Counted from the first letter of the stretch, positions 8,726 through 19,681 are shown. The stretch: DNA of 60,314 nucleotides from Occallatibacter sp. (GCA_031296305.1 JARLFZ010000012.1:1-60314), one strand, 5' to 3'. A program made the numbers and translations. The notes: generated from the letters alone by a model not told the origin.

Positions 8726-9472
8726 ATGCAAACTGCTCCCCCATCCCCAGCGGACGAGCCGCTTTTGAAGCTTGTTACCGGGCCATCCCCAGCGACGATT
8801 CCAGACGTGATCGCGCTCATGCAGGCTATCGATGCACTCTTGCCCGTGACCGATGGCCTGAAGTGGTTCAATCGGCTTTACCTGATGGTGACGCAACAGG
8901 TGGATCTGTGCCCGCCCGGCGGCGCATGGCAGAGCCCGGCTTGGCTCGACCGCCTCGATGTCCTCTTCGCGGGCTTTTATTTCGGCGCTGTCGCCGGCTG
9001 TCTGAGCGGAGGCTCTGTGCCCTCGGCGTGGAATGCACTGTTCGAGGCTCGCTACCGCACCGGTATCGATCGCATCCAGTTTGCCCTTGCGGGAATGAAC
9101 GCCCACATCAACCACGACCTTGCGCTCGCGCTGCTGGCCACCGACGCGGAGTTGAATGTGATTCCAGCACCGGGCAGCGCAGAGTCCGCCGATTATCAAT
9201 CAGTGAACCAACTGCTGAAGACTGTCATGCTCTCGGCGCTCACCATGCTCGCTACGGATACACTCGGCGTCCTTGCGGAGGATACGGGCAAGATCGGCCG
9301 GCTGCTCGCCTTCTGGGACATTTGCAGCGCGCGCAACCTTGCCTGGGACTTCGCCAATCACTTGCGCGATCTAACCGGGCTCACTCGCGATGCGGCGATC
9401 GCAGTGCAAGACGCGACCACCGGCGCCCTGGGCCGCGCCATTCTTGCCGTCACAACAAAATTGCCATCCTGA
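8726..9472 (+). CDS. DUF5995 family protein
   Basis: A 248-residue protein with no signal peptide or clear membrane span. It carries the DUF5995 hallmark GMNAHINHDLALAL (about residues 124-137) preceded by WLDRLDVLFAGFYF and a conserved FEARY segment. The family is best known from actinobacteria and has no established biochemical role; the conserved His/Asn/Asp suggest a metal or catalytic centre, but this is inference. The ATG at 8726 follows gaggag. The gene sits between direct repeats R1 and R2, and its last residues (TTKLPS) and stop codon are encoded by R2, so the original C-terminus may have been replaced when the repeat arrived. Confidence 0.75.
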   Translation: MQTAPPSPADEPLLKLVTGPSPATIPDVIALMQAIDALLPVTDGLKWFNRLYLMVTQQVDLCPPGGAWQSPAWLDRLDVLFAGFYFGAVAGCLSGGSVPSAWNALFEARYRTGIDRIQFALAGMNAHINHDLALALLATDAELNVIPAPGSAESADYQSVNQLLKTVMLSALTMLATDTLGVLAEDTGKIGRLLAFWDICSARNLAWDFANHLRDLTGLTRDAAIAVQDATTGALGRAILAVTTKLPS

Positions 9473-9576
9473 GCGAAGTTTGGCGCATGCAATGCGCAAA
9501 ACGCAGTCGAAGGACCAGCGGTTGCTTTTCGTCAGCACCCTGCCTTCTGGCCACAATGCCAGAAGTTCTTCACTGA
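9446..9576 (+). repeat. Dispersed hairpin repeat, copy R2, overlapping the DUF5995 stop
   Basis: Same length (131 bp) and orientation as R1, 1023 bp downstream. The hairpin at 9478-9502 is identical to R1. The TGA of the DUF5995 gene (9470-9472) is part of the conserved catcctgagcg word. Confidence 0.85.
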
Positions 9577-9754
9577 ACCTATCTTCGTTACGCACGTGCC
9601 CTGCTTTCACGCCGTTGTGTCTCTCGTGTAAAACCGGCAACAATCCACTTGCGGTCAGTCGAACGTGTTGCGATAATCTTTGGATTCGCAGGCGTTGCCA
9701 TGTTTCGAGATTGAGACCGTTGTGCGAAAGTGATCTTGATGATAAGGAGGTTGT

Positions 9755-10192
9755 ATGAAGCTGAGTTACAGGATGGCATTTGCAGGGTGCGTCGTTTTCG
9801 TTTCGGTGATGTTGAGTGGACGGGCAGCGTGGGCGGTTGATCCGTGTTCGCTGCTGACGCCTGCGCAGGCTGCTGCGGCGCTGGGCGTGCCGGATGTCAA
9901 CGCCGGGCCCGGCCCGAACCGGTGTATTTGGACACCCAAGAAATATGCACAGGGCGCGGGGCAGCTTACGGTGCAGATTGAGGGCGCGAACGACGGGGCG
10001 AAGATGACGGGACAGGGGACTGCCGTGAGCGGTATAGGCAATGAGGCGATCCAGACGGTGGTAGGGAACGGCGCAGTGCTCCACGTAAGGAAGGGCAATA
10101 CGTGGTTTGTGGTGAATGTGCACGGAGTTCCACTGGCCCAGGCCACGAAAATGGAGCAGACCGTGGCGCAGGAGATCGTCGGGAAACTTTGA
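9755..10192 (+). CDS. Small exported protein with N-terminal CSLLTPAQ motif
   Basis: A 145-residue protein of unknown function. A signal peptide is clear (about 1-27, ending AAWAVD). The mature part begins DPCSLLTPAQAAAALG, a motif seen at the start of many small periplasmic or lipoprotein-like proteins (DUF3558-like in style), with a second Cys in NRCIWTP that could pair with the first. The rest alternates short strands (QLTVQIEG, TWFVVNVHG). The start is secure: aaggagg lies 6-7 bases before the ATG. It is a single gene between repeat R2 and the convergent secA gene. No enzyme motif is seen. Confidence 0.72.
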   Translation: MKLSYRMAFAGCVVFVSVMLSGRAAWAVDPCSLLTPAQAAAALGVPDVNAGPGPNRCIWTPKKYAQGAGQLTVQIEGANDGAKMTGQGTAVSGIGNEAIQTVVGNGAVLHVRKGNTWFVVNVHGVPLAQATKMEQTVAQEIVGKL

Positions 10193-10244
10193 GGTTGTGG
10201 CGATGCTCAAGGGGGAAGATGCCGGCGTCCGCGATTGCCCGCCG

Positions 10245-10284
10245 ACCCGCTTTCTTGTTCCCTCGTTCCCTTGTTCCCTGTTCT
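10245..10284 (-). repeat. 'gggaacaaggg' repeat immediately after secA
   Basis: Read on the minus strand, the secA stop is followed at once by gaacagggaacaagggaacg and a further aacaag. The same purine word follows several other minus-strand genes in this window. Confidence 0.7.
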
Positions 10285-13299
<3,015 letters not shown>

Positions 13300-13428
13300 A
13301 ATATTCTCCGCTATTCAGTGTAATTGCGTTCATCGCGTTGACTGGAGTGCGCGTTAAAGCCACAGGATGAACTTGCCGCGTGGGGTAAACACCCAGCGTT
13401 GTTGCGTGCCGGATGAAGATCGGGCGAT

Positions 13429-13791
13429 CTACGCGCGCAAAGCGGGAGGCGGGCGCTGGAACAATACGAATAGATTTGGCGCGGGAAGCGCAAGGCCCTC
13501 GGCGTGAGGCGAGCGAACAGACTCGAGGTCGAGAGGCGACACCAAGCCGACAAAGTATACCGGGAGCAAATCCAGAACCGTACCGAGGTAATTCGACACG
13601 GCTGAAACCTTACGGTCCGTCGAAGCCGACACAGCGGTTTCCGTCAGAGAGCTTCCCGCAAGAAATTTGATGACGGGCGACGCATACGCACGCGCATTTT
13701 CAATGCCAGCCTCGGCACGCGCCAAAGACGCCAGGGTGATGGCTGCAATTGCCACCAGGATCCACGCATCTTTAGAACGATTAGCCCGCAT
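13429..13791 (-). CDS. Hypothetical protein with one N-terminal hydrophobic segment
   Basis: A possible 120-residue exported or membrane protein upstream of secA on the same strand. The ATG at 13791 follows gagg at 8 bases. Residues 10-27 are hydrophobic (WILVAIAAITLASLARAEA), like a signal peptide with an AxA-type site; a second weaker hydrophobic stretch is VLDLLPVYFVGLV. No domain is recognised and the C-terminal third is Pro/Arg rich, so the frame could be spurious downstream. A MITE-like element ends 58 bp upstream. Confidence 0.45.
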   Translation of the reverse strand: MRANRSKDAWILVAIAAITLASLARAEAGIENARAYASPVIKFLAGSSLTETAVSASTDRKVSAVSNYLGTVLDLLPVYFVGLVSPLDLESVRSPHAEGLALPAPNLFVLFQRPPPALRA

Positions 13792-13848
13792 CAACGAAAC
13801 CTCATCTTACATTGTGCCACACGGCGAACCAATCCCGCTTGGCGCTCG

Positions 13849-13969
13849 GGTAGTGGATCAGTTTGAAACTGGCGTGAAAGGGCACGACTTCAGTCGTGCC
13901 GCAAAGGCCGCAGAATGAGTGGGGCCTTAGCCCCTGAGGGATGATCCCTTTTCAAACTGACCCACCACC
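13849..13969. mobile_element. MITE-like element A (121 bp) with 20-bp terminal inverted repeats
   Basis: Left end GGTAGTGGATCAGTTTGAAA (13849-13868) and right end at 13950-13969 are inverted repeats with two mismatches. They are flanked by an 8-bp direct repeat GGCGCTCG (13841-13848) / GGCGCTTG (13970-13977), one mismatch. The inside holds two hairpins (ggcacgacttcagtcgtgcc and the ggggcc-ttag-cccc type). No coding capacity. The core is also found in element C at 27200. Confidence 0.8.
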
Positions 13970-13977
13970 GGCGCTTG

Positions 13978-14037
13978 CCCTTCGCCGTCGAACGATCAAC
14001 TGCAAAACCATTGAAATCGCAGCGCTCGACCAAAAAC
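13978..14037. other. Spacer without recognised features
   Basis: Between element A and the DUF2442 terminator; nothing supported on either strand. Confidence 0.4.
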
Positions 14038-14066
14038 AAAAACGCCCCCAATTTTCGGGGGCGTTT
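14038..14066 (-). terminator. Terminator of the DUF2442 gene
   Basis: Stem aaacgccccc/gggggcgttt around loop aatttt, followed on the minus strand by tttttgttttt. It lies about 70 bp downstream of the DUF2442 stop. Confidence 0.85.
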
Positions 14067-14087
14067 CCAGTGAAAGTGCTTCGACCC

Positions 14088-14138
14088 AGCTCAGTTGCTG
14101 AACAACCGCACACCCGCCGTCCTCTCTTCGCTGCCCAT
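14088..14138 (-). repeat. Copy of the clpC 3'-end repeat beside the DUF2442 stop
   Basis: The segment beginning agctcagttgctgaaca aligns with 15288-15336 at the end of clpC with roughly 43 of 50 bases the same. In both places a terminator hairpin follows about 20 bp further on. Confidence 0.7.
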
Positions 14139-14536
14139 CACGTGGCGGCTTGAACAGTTTTCCGCGGCCGGCCGCCGCGCCGTCCGTTCTTCTTTGCCGC
14201 CGCCACCTTGGCCGCACTTCTCGATTTGCCGCCCAGCGCACCTAGGCGGCCCGCAATCCAGTTGCGCGACCCAAGGTACCCGAGGAGTACCGCCGGCAGG
14301 TAAAGATCGACGTCGATCTTCGGAAAGTGAATTCCATGACCCGAGGGCGAAATCTCGATTCGTTCCAATTGCGCGGTGGTAGCCTTTTCCAGTCCCTGTG
14401 CGTCGCGAGGCGAAAACGATATTTCAAGTCCCGCCGAAAAACGGATCAAGATTCGCCTGCGTCTGCGATCGTAGCGCGCACGGACGGCGCGCGGCGGTGA
14501 GAGTCGGAAGGCGTCGAGTTTGCCCGTGCCAAGCAT
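14138..14536 (-). CDS. DUF2442 domain protein
   Basis: A 132-residue cytoplasmic protein. Residues about 20-95 match the DUF2442 pattern: ARYDRRRRRILIRFSAG, then LEISFSPRDAQGLEKAT, IEISPSGHGIHFPKIDVDLYLPAVLLGYLGS. These proteins are small beta-rich domains, often near toxin-antitoxin or restriction genes; their role is unknown. The C-terminus is Lys/Arg/Ala rich (KVAAAKKNGRRGGRPRK), resembling a nucleic-acid-binding tail. I favour the ATG at 14536; a GTG six codons earlier is possible and no clear Shine-Dalgarno supports either. A repeat copy interrupted by a MITE lies just upstream, so its promoter may lie in repeat DNA. Confidence 0.75.
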   Translation of the reverse strand: MLGTGKLDAFRLSPPRAVRARYDRRRRRILIRFSAGLEISFSPRDAQGLEKATTAQLERIEISPSGHGIHFPKIDVDLYLPAVLLGYLGSRNWIAGRLGALGGKSRSAAKVAAAKKNGRRGGRPRKTVQAAT

Positions 14537-14555
14537 CGAGAAGGATAATACCACA

Positions 14556-14870
14556 AACCGAAGCGCTTGGGTTTGCGCGCACAGACAGAGCAGGGCAATC
14601 GCATGAACGTCAAGACCTCCAAGCAGAGCGGCGATTGACCGGGTGCATGATGCATTTTTAGCTGTGGGAGAAGACCGGATGCTGGGAAAGTCGCCGGATT
14701 TGAATCAAACTGCGTGCCACTTGGGTCAAGTGGAATCAACGTTGCCACCAAAAACCGCGTTTGCGACTACTCTTCGGCAATAGCCGCTCCGGTACATCTC
14801 GTTCATGCGATTGCCCTGACAGACAGAGCCCGAACGGCGACGCGCCTAACCTTGTCTGGCATGAAACTTC
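14556..14870. repeat. 89/90-bp repeat, copy A, split by a MITE
   Basis: The two halves, 14556-14590 and 14829-14870, join to give a copy like those at 14941 onward: AACC-g-AAGCGCTT-g-GGTT, gcgcgc, then ggcgacgcgcct, ccttg, ggcat. The intervening 228 bp plus one 10-bp duplication is element B. Confidence 0.75.
14591..14818. mobile_element. MITE-like element B (228 bp), 19-bp perfect TIRs, 10-bp target duplication
   Basis: Ends cagggcaatcgcatgaacg (14591-14609) and its exact reverse complement (14800-14818). The flanks are identical 10-bp direct repeats, acagacagag, at 14581-14590 and 14819-14828. There is no open frame of useful length; a small perfect hairpin (ccacttg-ggt-caagtgg) lies at about 14717-14733. 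The element interrupts repeat copy A. A 9-12-bp duplication suggests mobilisation by an IS4-like DDE transposase, but this is inference. Confidence 0.88.
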
Positions 14871-14940
14871 TCCGCCTCCGGCCGTTCTTTCCTGTCCCAC
14901 AACTTTTCCTTAGCCGGCGTCAAGAAATAACATCTCATTA

Positions 14941-15140
14941 TACCGAAGCGCTTGGGTTCAGCGCGCGGCGCGATGAAAACTGAATGGCGACGGGCCTGGC
15001 CTTGCGCGGCATTGAGCAAAACAATCCACAAACCAAAGCGCTTAGGTCGGGCGTGACGCGGCGAGAACTGAAAGACGACGGGCCCGGCCACGCGCAGCAT
15101 TGAGCAAAACAATCCTCTAAACCAGAGCGCTTAGGTTCTG
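14941..15140. repeat. 89/90-bp tandem repeat array, copies B, C and partial D
   Basis: Copies start near 14942, 15032 and 15121. Each begins with an AAGCGCTT palindrome flanked by ACC/GGT arms (14941-14958, 15031-15048, 15120-15137) and continues through gacgggcc, gcgcgg/cgcag, cattgagcaaaacaatcc. The palindromes have an operator-like form. Confidence 0.85.
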
Positions 15141-15239
15141 TGTGGGGGATGGGGGGAATAGGGCGACATGATACCCATTCCCCTGCATGGTGGCGGATAG
15201 CCCAGGTGCCGGGGAAAGTGAGCCGCCGCGCCTCCAATA

Positions 15240-15268
15240 AAAACCCCCGGCTGATTGGCCGGGGGCTT
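15240..15268 (-). terminator. clpC terminator
   Basis: Stem cccccggc/gccggggg around loop tgattg, followed on the minus strand by tttttatt, about 22 bp after the clpC stop. Confidence 0.85.
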
Positions 15269-15287
15269 TGGGTTTTGTGCGAGAAGA

Positions 15288-15336
15288 GCTCAGTTGCTGA
15301 ACAGCAACACACCCGCCGCCTTCTCTTCGCTCGCAT
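15288..15336 (-). repeat. 3'-end repeat inside the clpC terminus
   Basis: Contains the perfect palindrome gttgctgaacagcaac and encodes the last codons of ClpC including the stop. Paired with 14088-14138. Confidence 0.7.
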
Positions 15337-17758
15337 TCTCGTCCGCGCTCACCGGGCGATAGAAGAGCTGGTTGGCGTCGAGATACACCTCGAGAAACGC
15401 CGGCCGCTCCTGAATCTGCCCTGCGATCAGCGCCTCCGAAAGCGGATCCTCGACGTACCGCTGCAACGCGCGGCGCAACGGGCGCGCCCCATAGCTGCGG
15501 TCGACGAGCGTCTTTTCCAGAATCCACTTCTTGGCATCGTCGGTCACTGAGATCGTGATCGACTTCTGCGCCAGGTTGGCGTTCAAGCTCTGCACCAGCA
15601 GCTCAACAATCTGGATCAGGTCGGAGTCCGTGAGCGATTGGAAGAGAATGGTTTCGTCCAGGCGGTTGAGGAATTCAGGATTGAATGCCTTCTTCACCTC
15701 GGACATTACATTCTTTTCCACCGCTTCGTTAATCTGATCTTCACCATCGCCGTGGAAGCCAAGCGATTTCTTCTCTTTCACCAGGTACTTGGCGCCGATA
15801 TTCGACGTCATGATCAGGATGGTGTTCTTGAAGTCCACCGTGTTGCCAAGTCCGTCAGTCAGTTGCCCGTCTTCAAACACCTGCAGCAGAATGTTGAATA
15901 CATCCGGGTGCGCCTTCTCAATCTCATCCAGCAGCACCACCGAATACGGCGAACGCTTCACGCGCTCCGTCAACTGCCCGCCCTCCTCGTAGCCCACGTA
16001 CCCCGGAGGCGAGCCGATCAGCTTCGACACCGAATGCTTCTCCATGTACTCCGACATATCGAAGCGGATCAGCGCCTTATCGGATCCAAACAGGAAGTTG
16101 GCCAGCGTGCGCGCCACTTCTGTCTTTCCCACACCAGTCGGTCCAAGAAATAGAAAAGAACCAATCGGACGGTGCGGACTCTTCAAGCCCGCCCGCGATC
16201 TGCGAATGGCCCGCGCCAGCGCAGAGATCGCCTTGTCCTGCGAGATGATTCTCTTGTGTAACTCTTCCTCAACCCGCAGCAGTTTCTGCGTCTCTTCTTC
16301 CTTGATGCTGGTCACAGGCACGCCCGTCCAGCGGCTCACAACATCTTCGATATCCTCGCGGCCCACGATTCCCGCGGCCGAGTCGTCGAGGTGGTACTTG
16401 TCGCGCAGCGCGCGCAGATTCTCGCGCTCCTTGCGCTCTTCGTCCGAATAGAACCGCGCCTTTTCGAACTCGTGATTCGCAATCGCCGAATCCATGCGGT
16501 GCACGATGAACTTGATGCGCTTCTGCACCTCGGTGATCTCCTCGGGCAGCGAGGTCTGGCGCAGCTTCACGCGCGCGCCCGCCTCGTCGATCAAGTCAAT
16601 CGCCTTATCGGGCAGGAAGCGGTCCGGAATGTAGCGGCTCGAGTGCGACACCGCGAACTCCACCGCCGCATCCGTATAGCTCACCGCGTGGAACTTCTCG
16701 TAACGGTCCTTGATGCCCATGATGATCTTGATCGCGTCAGCCTCGTTCGGCGGCGGCACCTTCACCGCCTGGAAGCGCCGCTCCAGCGAACGATCCTTCT
16801 CGATCGACTTCCGATACTCGGCCGGCGTAGTCGCGCCGATGCACTGAATCTCCCCGCGCGAAAGCGCCGGCTTCAGAATGTTCGCCGCGTCGAGCGACCC
16901 CTCCGCCGACCCCGCGCCCACCAGCGTGTGCAGCTCGTCGATGAACACAATCGAGTTCTGATTTTCCATCAGCTCTTTCATGATGGTCTTCAGCCGCTCT
17001 TCAAACTGCCCGCGATATTTCGTTCCCGCCACAATCAGCGAAAGATCGAGCGCCAGCACGCGCTTGTCCGCCAGGAAGCTCGGCACCTCGCCGTCGGCAA
17101 TGCGCTGCGCAAGGCCTTCGACGATCGCCGTCTTTCCCACGCCCGGCTCGCCAATCAGCACCGGATTATTTTTGGTGCGCCGGCACAAAATCTGAATCGC
17201 GCGCTCCAGTTCCCCCTCGCGCCCCACCAGCGGATCCAGTTGCCCATCCATCGCAGCTTGCGTAAGGTCGCGGCTAAACTCCGCCAGCAAACTCGACTCC
17301 CGCTGCCGCTGCTGCGGCGGCGCTTTTTCCTGCGTCACTCGCGCCAGCTCGTCGCGAATCTGCGCCAGCTTCAATCCGCGCTCCTGCAGAATCTCCGACG
17401 CGAAGCACTTCTCTTCGCGCAACAATCCCAGCAGCAGATGTTCGGTGCCGATATGTTTGTGCCCCAGCCGTTCCGCTTCTTCTGCGGCGTAGGCCAGCAC
17501 CCGTTTGCACTCGTTCGATAGCGGCAAATCGACGCTCGTCGACACCTTCTCGCGGATAGTGGTGTGCGCTTCAATTTGCTTGCGTATTGATTCAACTGAT
17601 GCGTGCGAGCGCAGGAAGCGGTTGGTCAGCGCCTTGTCTTCGCGCAGCAGTCCAAGCAGCAAGTGCTCGGTCTCTATATAAGGCGACCCAAACTGGCTGG
17701 CCTCATACCGCGCGAAGAAGATCACGCGCCGTGCCTTCTCCGTATACCGTTCGAACAT
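15290..17758 (-). CDS. clpC: ATP-dependent Clp unfoldase ClpC
   Basis: Hexameric AAA+ unfoldase that feeds ClpP; 822 residues. The start at 17758 ([20 protein letters not shown]) follows ggaggag. Order: two Clp N repeats (about 1-145), AAA1 with Walker A GEPGVGKT (about 202) and [12 protein letters not shown], a middle UVR-like segment ([21 protein letters not shown]), AAA2 with GPTGVGKT (about 538) and [14 protein letters not shown], and the D2-small domain. The UVR segment marks it as ClpC rather than ClpA or ClpB. No ctsR, mcsA or mcsB lies next to it. The last dozen or so codons lie in a repeat also found beside the DUF2442 gene, so the extreme tail ([12 protein letters not shown]) may be non-conserved. 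Confidence 0.96.
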   Translation of the reverse strand: MFERYTEKARRVIFFARYEASQFGSPYIETEHLLLGLLREDKALTNRFLRSHASVESIRKQIEAHTTIREKVSTSVDLPLSNECKRVLAYAAEEAERLGHKHIGTEHLLLGLLREEKCFASEILQERGLKLAQIRDELARVTQEKAPPQQRQRESSLLAEFSRDLTQAAMDGQLDPLVGREGELERAIQILCRRTKNNPVLIGEPGVGKTAIVEGLAQRIADGEVPSFLADKRVLALDLSLIVAGTKYRGQFEERLKTIMKELMENQNSIVFIDELHTLVGAGSAEGSLDAANILKPALSRGEIQCIGATTPAEYRKSIEKDRSLERRFQAVKVPPPNEADAIKIIMGIKDRYEKFHAVSYTDAAVEFAVSHSSRYIPDRFLPDKAIDLIDEAGARVKLRQTSLPEEITEVQKRIKFIVHRMDSAIANHEFEKARFYSDEERKERENLRALRDKYHLDDSAAGIVGREDIEDVVSRWTGVPVTSIKEEETQKLLRVEEELHKRIISQDKAISALARAIRRSRAGLKSPHRPIGSFLFLGPTGVGKTEVARTLANFLFGSDKALIRFDMSEYMEKHSVSKLIGSPPGYVGYEEGGQLTERVKRSPYSVVLLDEIEKAHPDVFNILLQVFEDGQLTDGLGNTVDFKNTILIMTSNIGAKYLVKEKKSLGFHGDGEDQINEAVEKNVMSEVKKAFNPEFLNRLDETILFQSLTDSDLIQIVELLVQSLNANLAQKSITISVTDDAKKWILEKTLVDRSYGARPLRRALQRYVEDPLSEALIAGQIQERPAFLEVYLDANQLFYRPVSADENASEEKAAGVLLFSN

Positions 17759-18082
17759 GATGTGCTCCTCCCCGTCCTCGGGGCTTGTCCCAGGGCTGCC
17801 CGCCTCAGTCGCCGTCCGGTGATTCTCCCGGCCTCGGCCCTCAAGCGCGCGCCCTTCCCGTTGCTTCGCCGCCGGAGGCTCCAAAAATGAGAACCCACGC
17901 TCCGAACAGCTCTTTTAGATGGTTCCGGGTTAGCCTCAACCCTTGCCGTCCACCGGCCTCGCCTGGCCCGGCAGACTCCCATCCCGACCTCTTCAGCCCG
18001 CTGGGGAATTCCTTTGCTGGGCTATACCTCATAAGACTCCACATCTGCGGAAAATGATGCAATTGCACGCAAGGGTTACAGG
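17759..18082. other. Intergenic region, nothing recognised
   Basis: 324 bp between clpC and the LolD gene. Apart from the clpC ribosome binding site I see no gene, hairpin or repeat that I can support. No CIRCE or CtsR-like operator is visible. Confidence 0.5.
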
Positions 18083-19033
18083 TTACGTTGCTGGCTGGGC
18101 AGCGTCTGTGAGCGCTGTCAACCTTCCGCCCGCGAGGCGAAGAATCCGCGTACATCGCTCGGCCAGTTCCATATTGTGCGTAACCAGAATGGATGTAAGC
18201 CCATGGCTCGCGTGCAGCCGCTCAATCAACTCAAAAACGCGGCCCGCCGTCGTACCATCCAGGTCGCCTGTGGGCTCGTCGGCCAGCAGCAGCCGCGGAC
18301 TGCACACCAGTGCCCGAGCCAGCGCCACGCGCTGCTGCTCGCCGCCCGATAGCTCCCCCGGCCGATGCGCGCCGCGATCCTCCAAGTCCACCTCTCTCAG
18401 CCAGTTAGATGCTATTTCCCTGGCTTCGGATTGGCGCATGCCCCGTGCCATCAAAGGCATGGCCACGTTTTCCTCGGCCGTAAACTCCGGCAGCAAATAA
18501 TGGAACTGCCATACGTAGCCAATCTCGCGGTTACGAAAGGCTGCCGCCTCTCGCGGGGAAAGCGAGGCCACTTTGACTGGGGCCGCATCGATTGACGCGA
18601 AGTATACCGTTCCCGCAGTGGGCGCATCAAGCGCTCCCAGAATGTGCAAAAGCGTGCTCTTTCCCGTGCCCGACTGGCCCACGATCGCCACCATCTCCCC
18701 GGCCGCAACCTCGAGATCGAGGTTCTCAAAAAGGGTCAGTTCCCCGCGCGCCGTGCGATACGACTTGCGCAGTCCTTCCACCTTAATGAGTGGTGCATCG
18801 CGCAGAGGAGCATCGCCGAGCCGAGCGTGCTCCGCGCCAAGTGGATCTGTTTTTCCCTGAACGAGTTGCGGCGAACTCTCCTGGACGAGTTGGAGCGAAC
18901 TCTCCTGAACGAGGCGGCTTGAGCTTTCCTGGGCGAGTGGCGTTGAGTTTTCCTGGGTTCCAGACGCCCGCGACTCATTCTCCCGCGCGGCGCGGGACGC
19001 CTGTGGGGGAGCCGCTGGAGGGGGATGCGTCAT
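18083..19033 (-). CDS. lolD: LolD-type ABC transporter ATPase with repeat-bearing N-terminus
   Basis: Cytoplasmic ATPase of a lipoprotein-release or MacB-like exporter. The ABC domain covers about residues 80-310: Walker A GQSGTGKST (about 118), Q-loop region YVWQFHYLLPEFTAEENV, which closely resembles LolD, signature LSGGEQQRVALARAL, Walker B LLLADEPTGDLD, and the H-switch VTHN. The first 80 residues are unusual: four 8-residue units (such as QESSLQLV and QESSPQLV) encoded by 24-bp tandem DNA repeats. No LolC/E permease is adjacent, so the partner must lie elsewhere. The ATG at 19033 has only a weak ribosome site; a downstream non-ATG start after the repeats cannot be excluded. Confidence 0.87.
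   Translation of the reverse strand: MTHPPPAAPPQASRAARENESRASGTQENSTPLAQESSSRLVQESSLQLVQESSPQLVQGKTDPLGAEHARLGDAPLRDAPLIKVEGLRKSYRTARGELTLFENLDLEVAAGEMVAIVGQSGTGKSTLLHILGALDAPTAGTVYFASIDAAPVKVASLSPREAAAFRNREIGYVWQFHYLLPEFTAEENVAMPLMARGMRQSEAREIASNWLREVDLEDRGAHRPGELSGGEQQRVALARALVCSPRLLLADEPTGDLDGTTAGRVFELIERLHASHGLTSILVTHNMELAERCTRILRLAGGRLTALTDAAQPAT
18857..18952. repeat. Four 24-bp tandem repeats coding in the LolD N-terminus
   Basis: Units at 18857, 18881, 18905 and 18929, each beginning ctg(a/g)(a/g)cgag and ending in tctc or tttc. They keep frame and encode eight-residue units. Confidence 0.85.
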
Positions 19034-19078
19034 CCGGTTGATTCCATTTTACAGGAAGCGCCCGCCCGAGCGCCTTAT

Positions 19079-19127
19079 GTAGCGCCGGTCTCCAGACCGG
19101 CTGTACGGCCGGCGTCCACGCCGGCCG
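19079..19127 (+). repeat. REP-1 element, copy 1
   Basis: 49 bp starting GTAGCG with two adjacent hairpins: GCCGGTCTCCAGACCGGC and GGCCGGCGTCCACGCCGGCC. Copies 2-4 are at 19633, 22552 and 41839. Confidence 0.88.
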
Positions 19128-19150
19128 GATGACCCGCGGCAACCCCGGGC

Positions 19151-19185
19151 GGGTGCCCCCGGTCCCTCGCACTCGGGGACCGGGG
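19151..19185. repeat. REP-2 hairpin, copy 1
   Basis: gggtgcccccggtccctcgc, then actcggggaccgggg. The stem is CCCCGGTCCC/GGGGACCGGGG. Related copies are at 27406 and 55163. Confidence 0.75.
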
Positions 19186-19210
19186 AGGGTCGCTCGCTAG
19201 CTCGCCCCAC

Positions 19211-19516
19211 TCAGCCCCACTTCTTGCCCAGAGCTTCCAGATTCGCCTCGCCCAATTCCTCAGGCAGCATGCAAATCCTGAACTCCACCTCGGCGTTGAG
19301 GCTCAGGAACCATGGCTCGGCCAGCCGCGGTATGTCCGTGCCGCCTTGCACATCGACAATCAACACGCAACCGCGTTTGCCTTCGCGCTCGCTAAAGTAC
19401 GCAGCCTCGGGCTTGGCGTCTTCGAGAATTTTCTTCATCGTGGAACCGATAGTTCCATTGCGAACCAAAGTATTGAACGGCTCAGGGGGAAACTGAACCA
19501 GCATCATCATGCGCAT
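19211..19516 (-). CDS. DUF3303-like small protein
   Basis: A 101-residue cytoplasmic protein. The start at 19516 (MRMMMLVQFPPEPFN) is preceded by ggaggag. The sequence pattern, with KPEAAYFSEREGKRGCVLIVDV, a PRLAEPWFLSLNAEVEFRICM strand-helix and the EELGEANLEALGKKW end, resembles a family of about 100-residue alpha-beta proteins (DUF3303 or a ferredoxin-like stress dimer). Some databases mislabel such proteins as pantothenate-synthesis proteins; nothing here supports that. Function unknown. REP-1 copies lie on both sides. Confidence 0.6.
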   Translation of the reverse strand: MRMMMLVQFPPEPFNTLVRNGTIGSTMKKILEDAKPEAAYFSEREGKRGCVLIVDVQGGTDIPRLAEPWFLSLNAEVEFRICMLPEELGEANLEALGKKWG

Positions 19517-19632
19517 ACTTGCTCCTCCGGCGCTTTCGAAATTGCCTCGGGGAAGGCGGCGCCAACTCCGGACGCTACAGCACGCGCGCAAACCGTGTCA
19601 AAACAATTCTCGGTTTTCTCCGCGCCGCCTTT

Positions 19633-19681
19633 AAGTAGCGCCGGTCTCCAGACCGGCTGTACGGCCGGCGTCCACGCCGGC
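19633..19681 (+). repeat. REP-1 element, copy 2
   Basis: Matches copy 1 across GTAGCG...GGCCG; same orientation. Confidence 0.88.

Larger units (their letters stand above)
14537..15287. other. Repeat-filled 750-bp region between DUF2442 and clpC
   Basis: No gene is supported. It holds a MITE-interrupted copy of an 89/90-bp repeat, element B, two further tandem copies and a partial copy, a spacer (14871-14940), a stretch with no recognised feature (15141-15235) and the clpC terminator. Confidence 0.7.

Noticed and set aside
8563..9576. 337-residue plus-strand frame over the DUF5995 gene
   Set aside because: Arg-rich out-of-frame shadow; the DUF5995 frame has the motif and the ribosome site.
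14846..15336. Minus-strand frames with repeated 'PKRFGL' words
   Set aside because: They translate the 89/90-bp repeat array; frames change between copies, so coding is unlikely.
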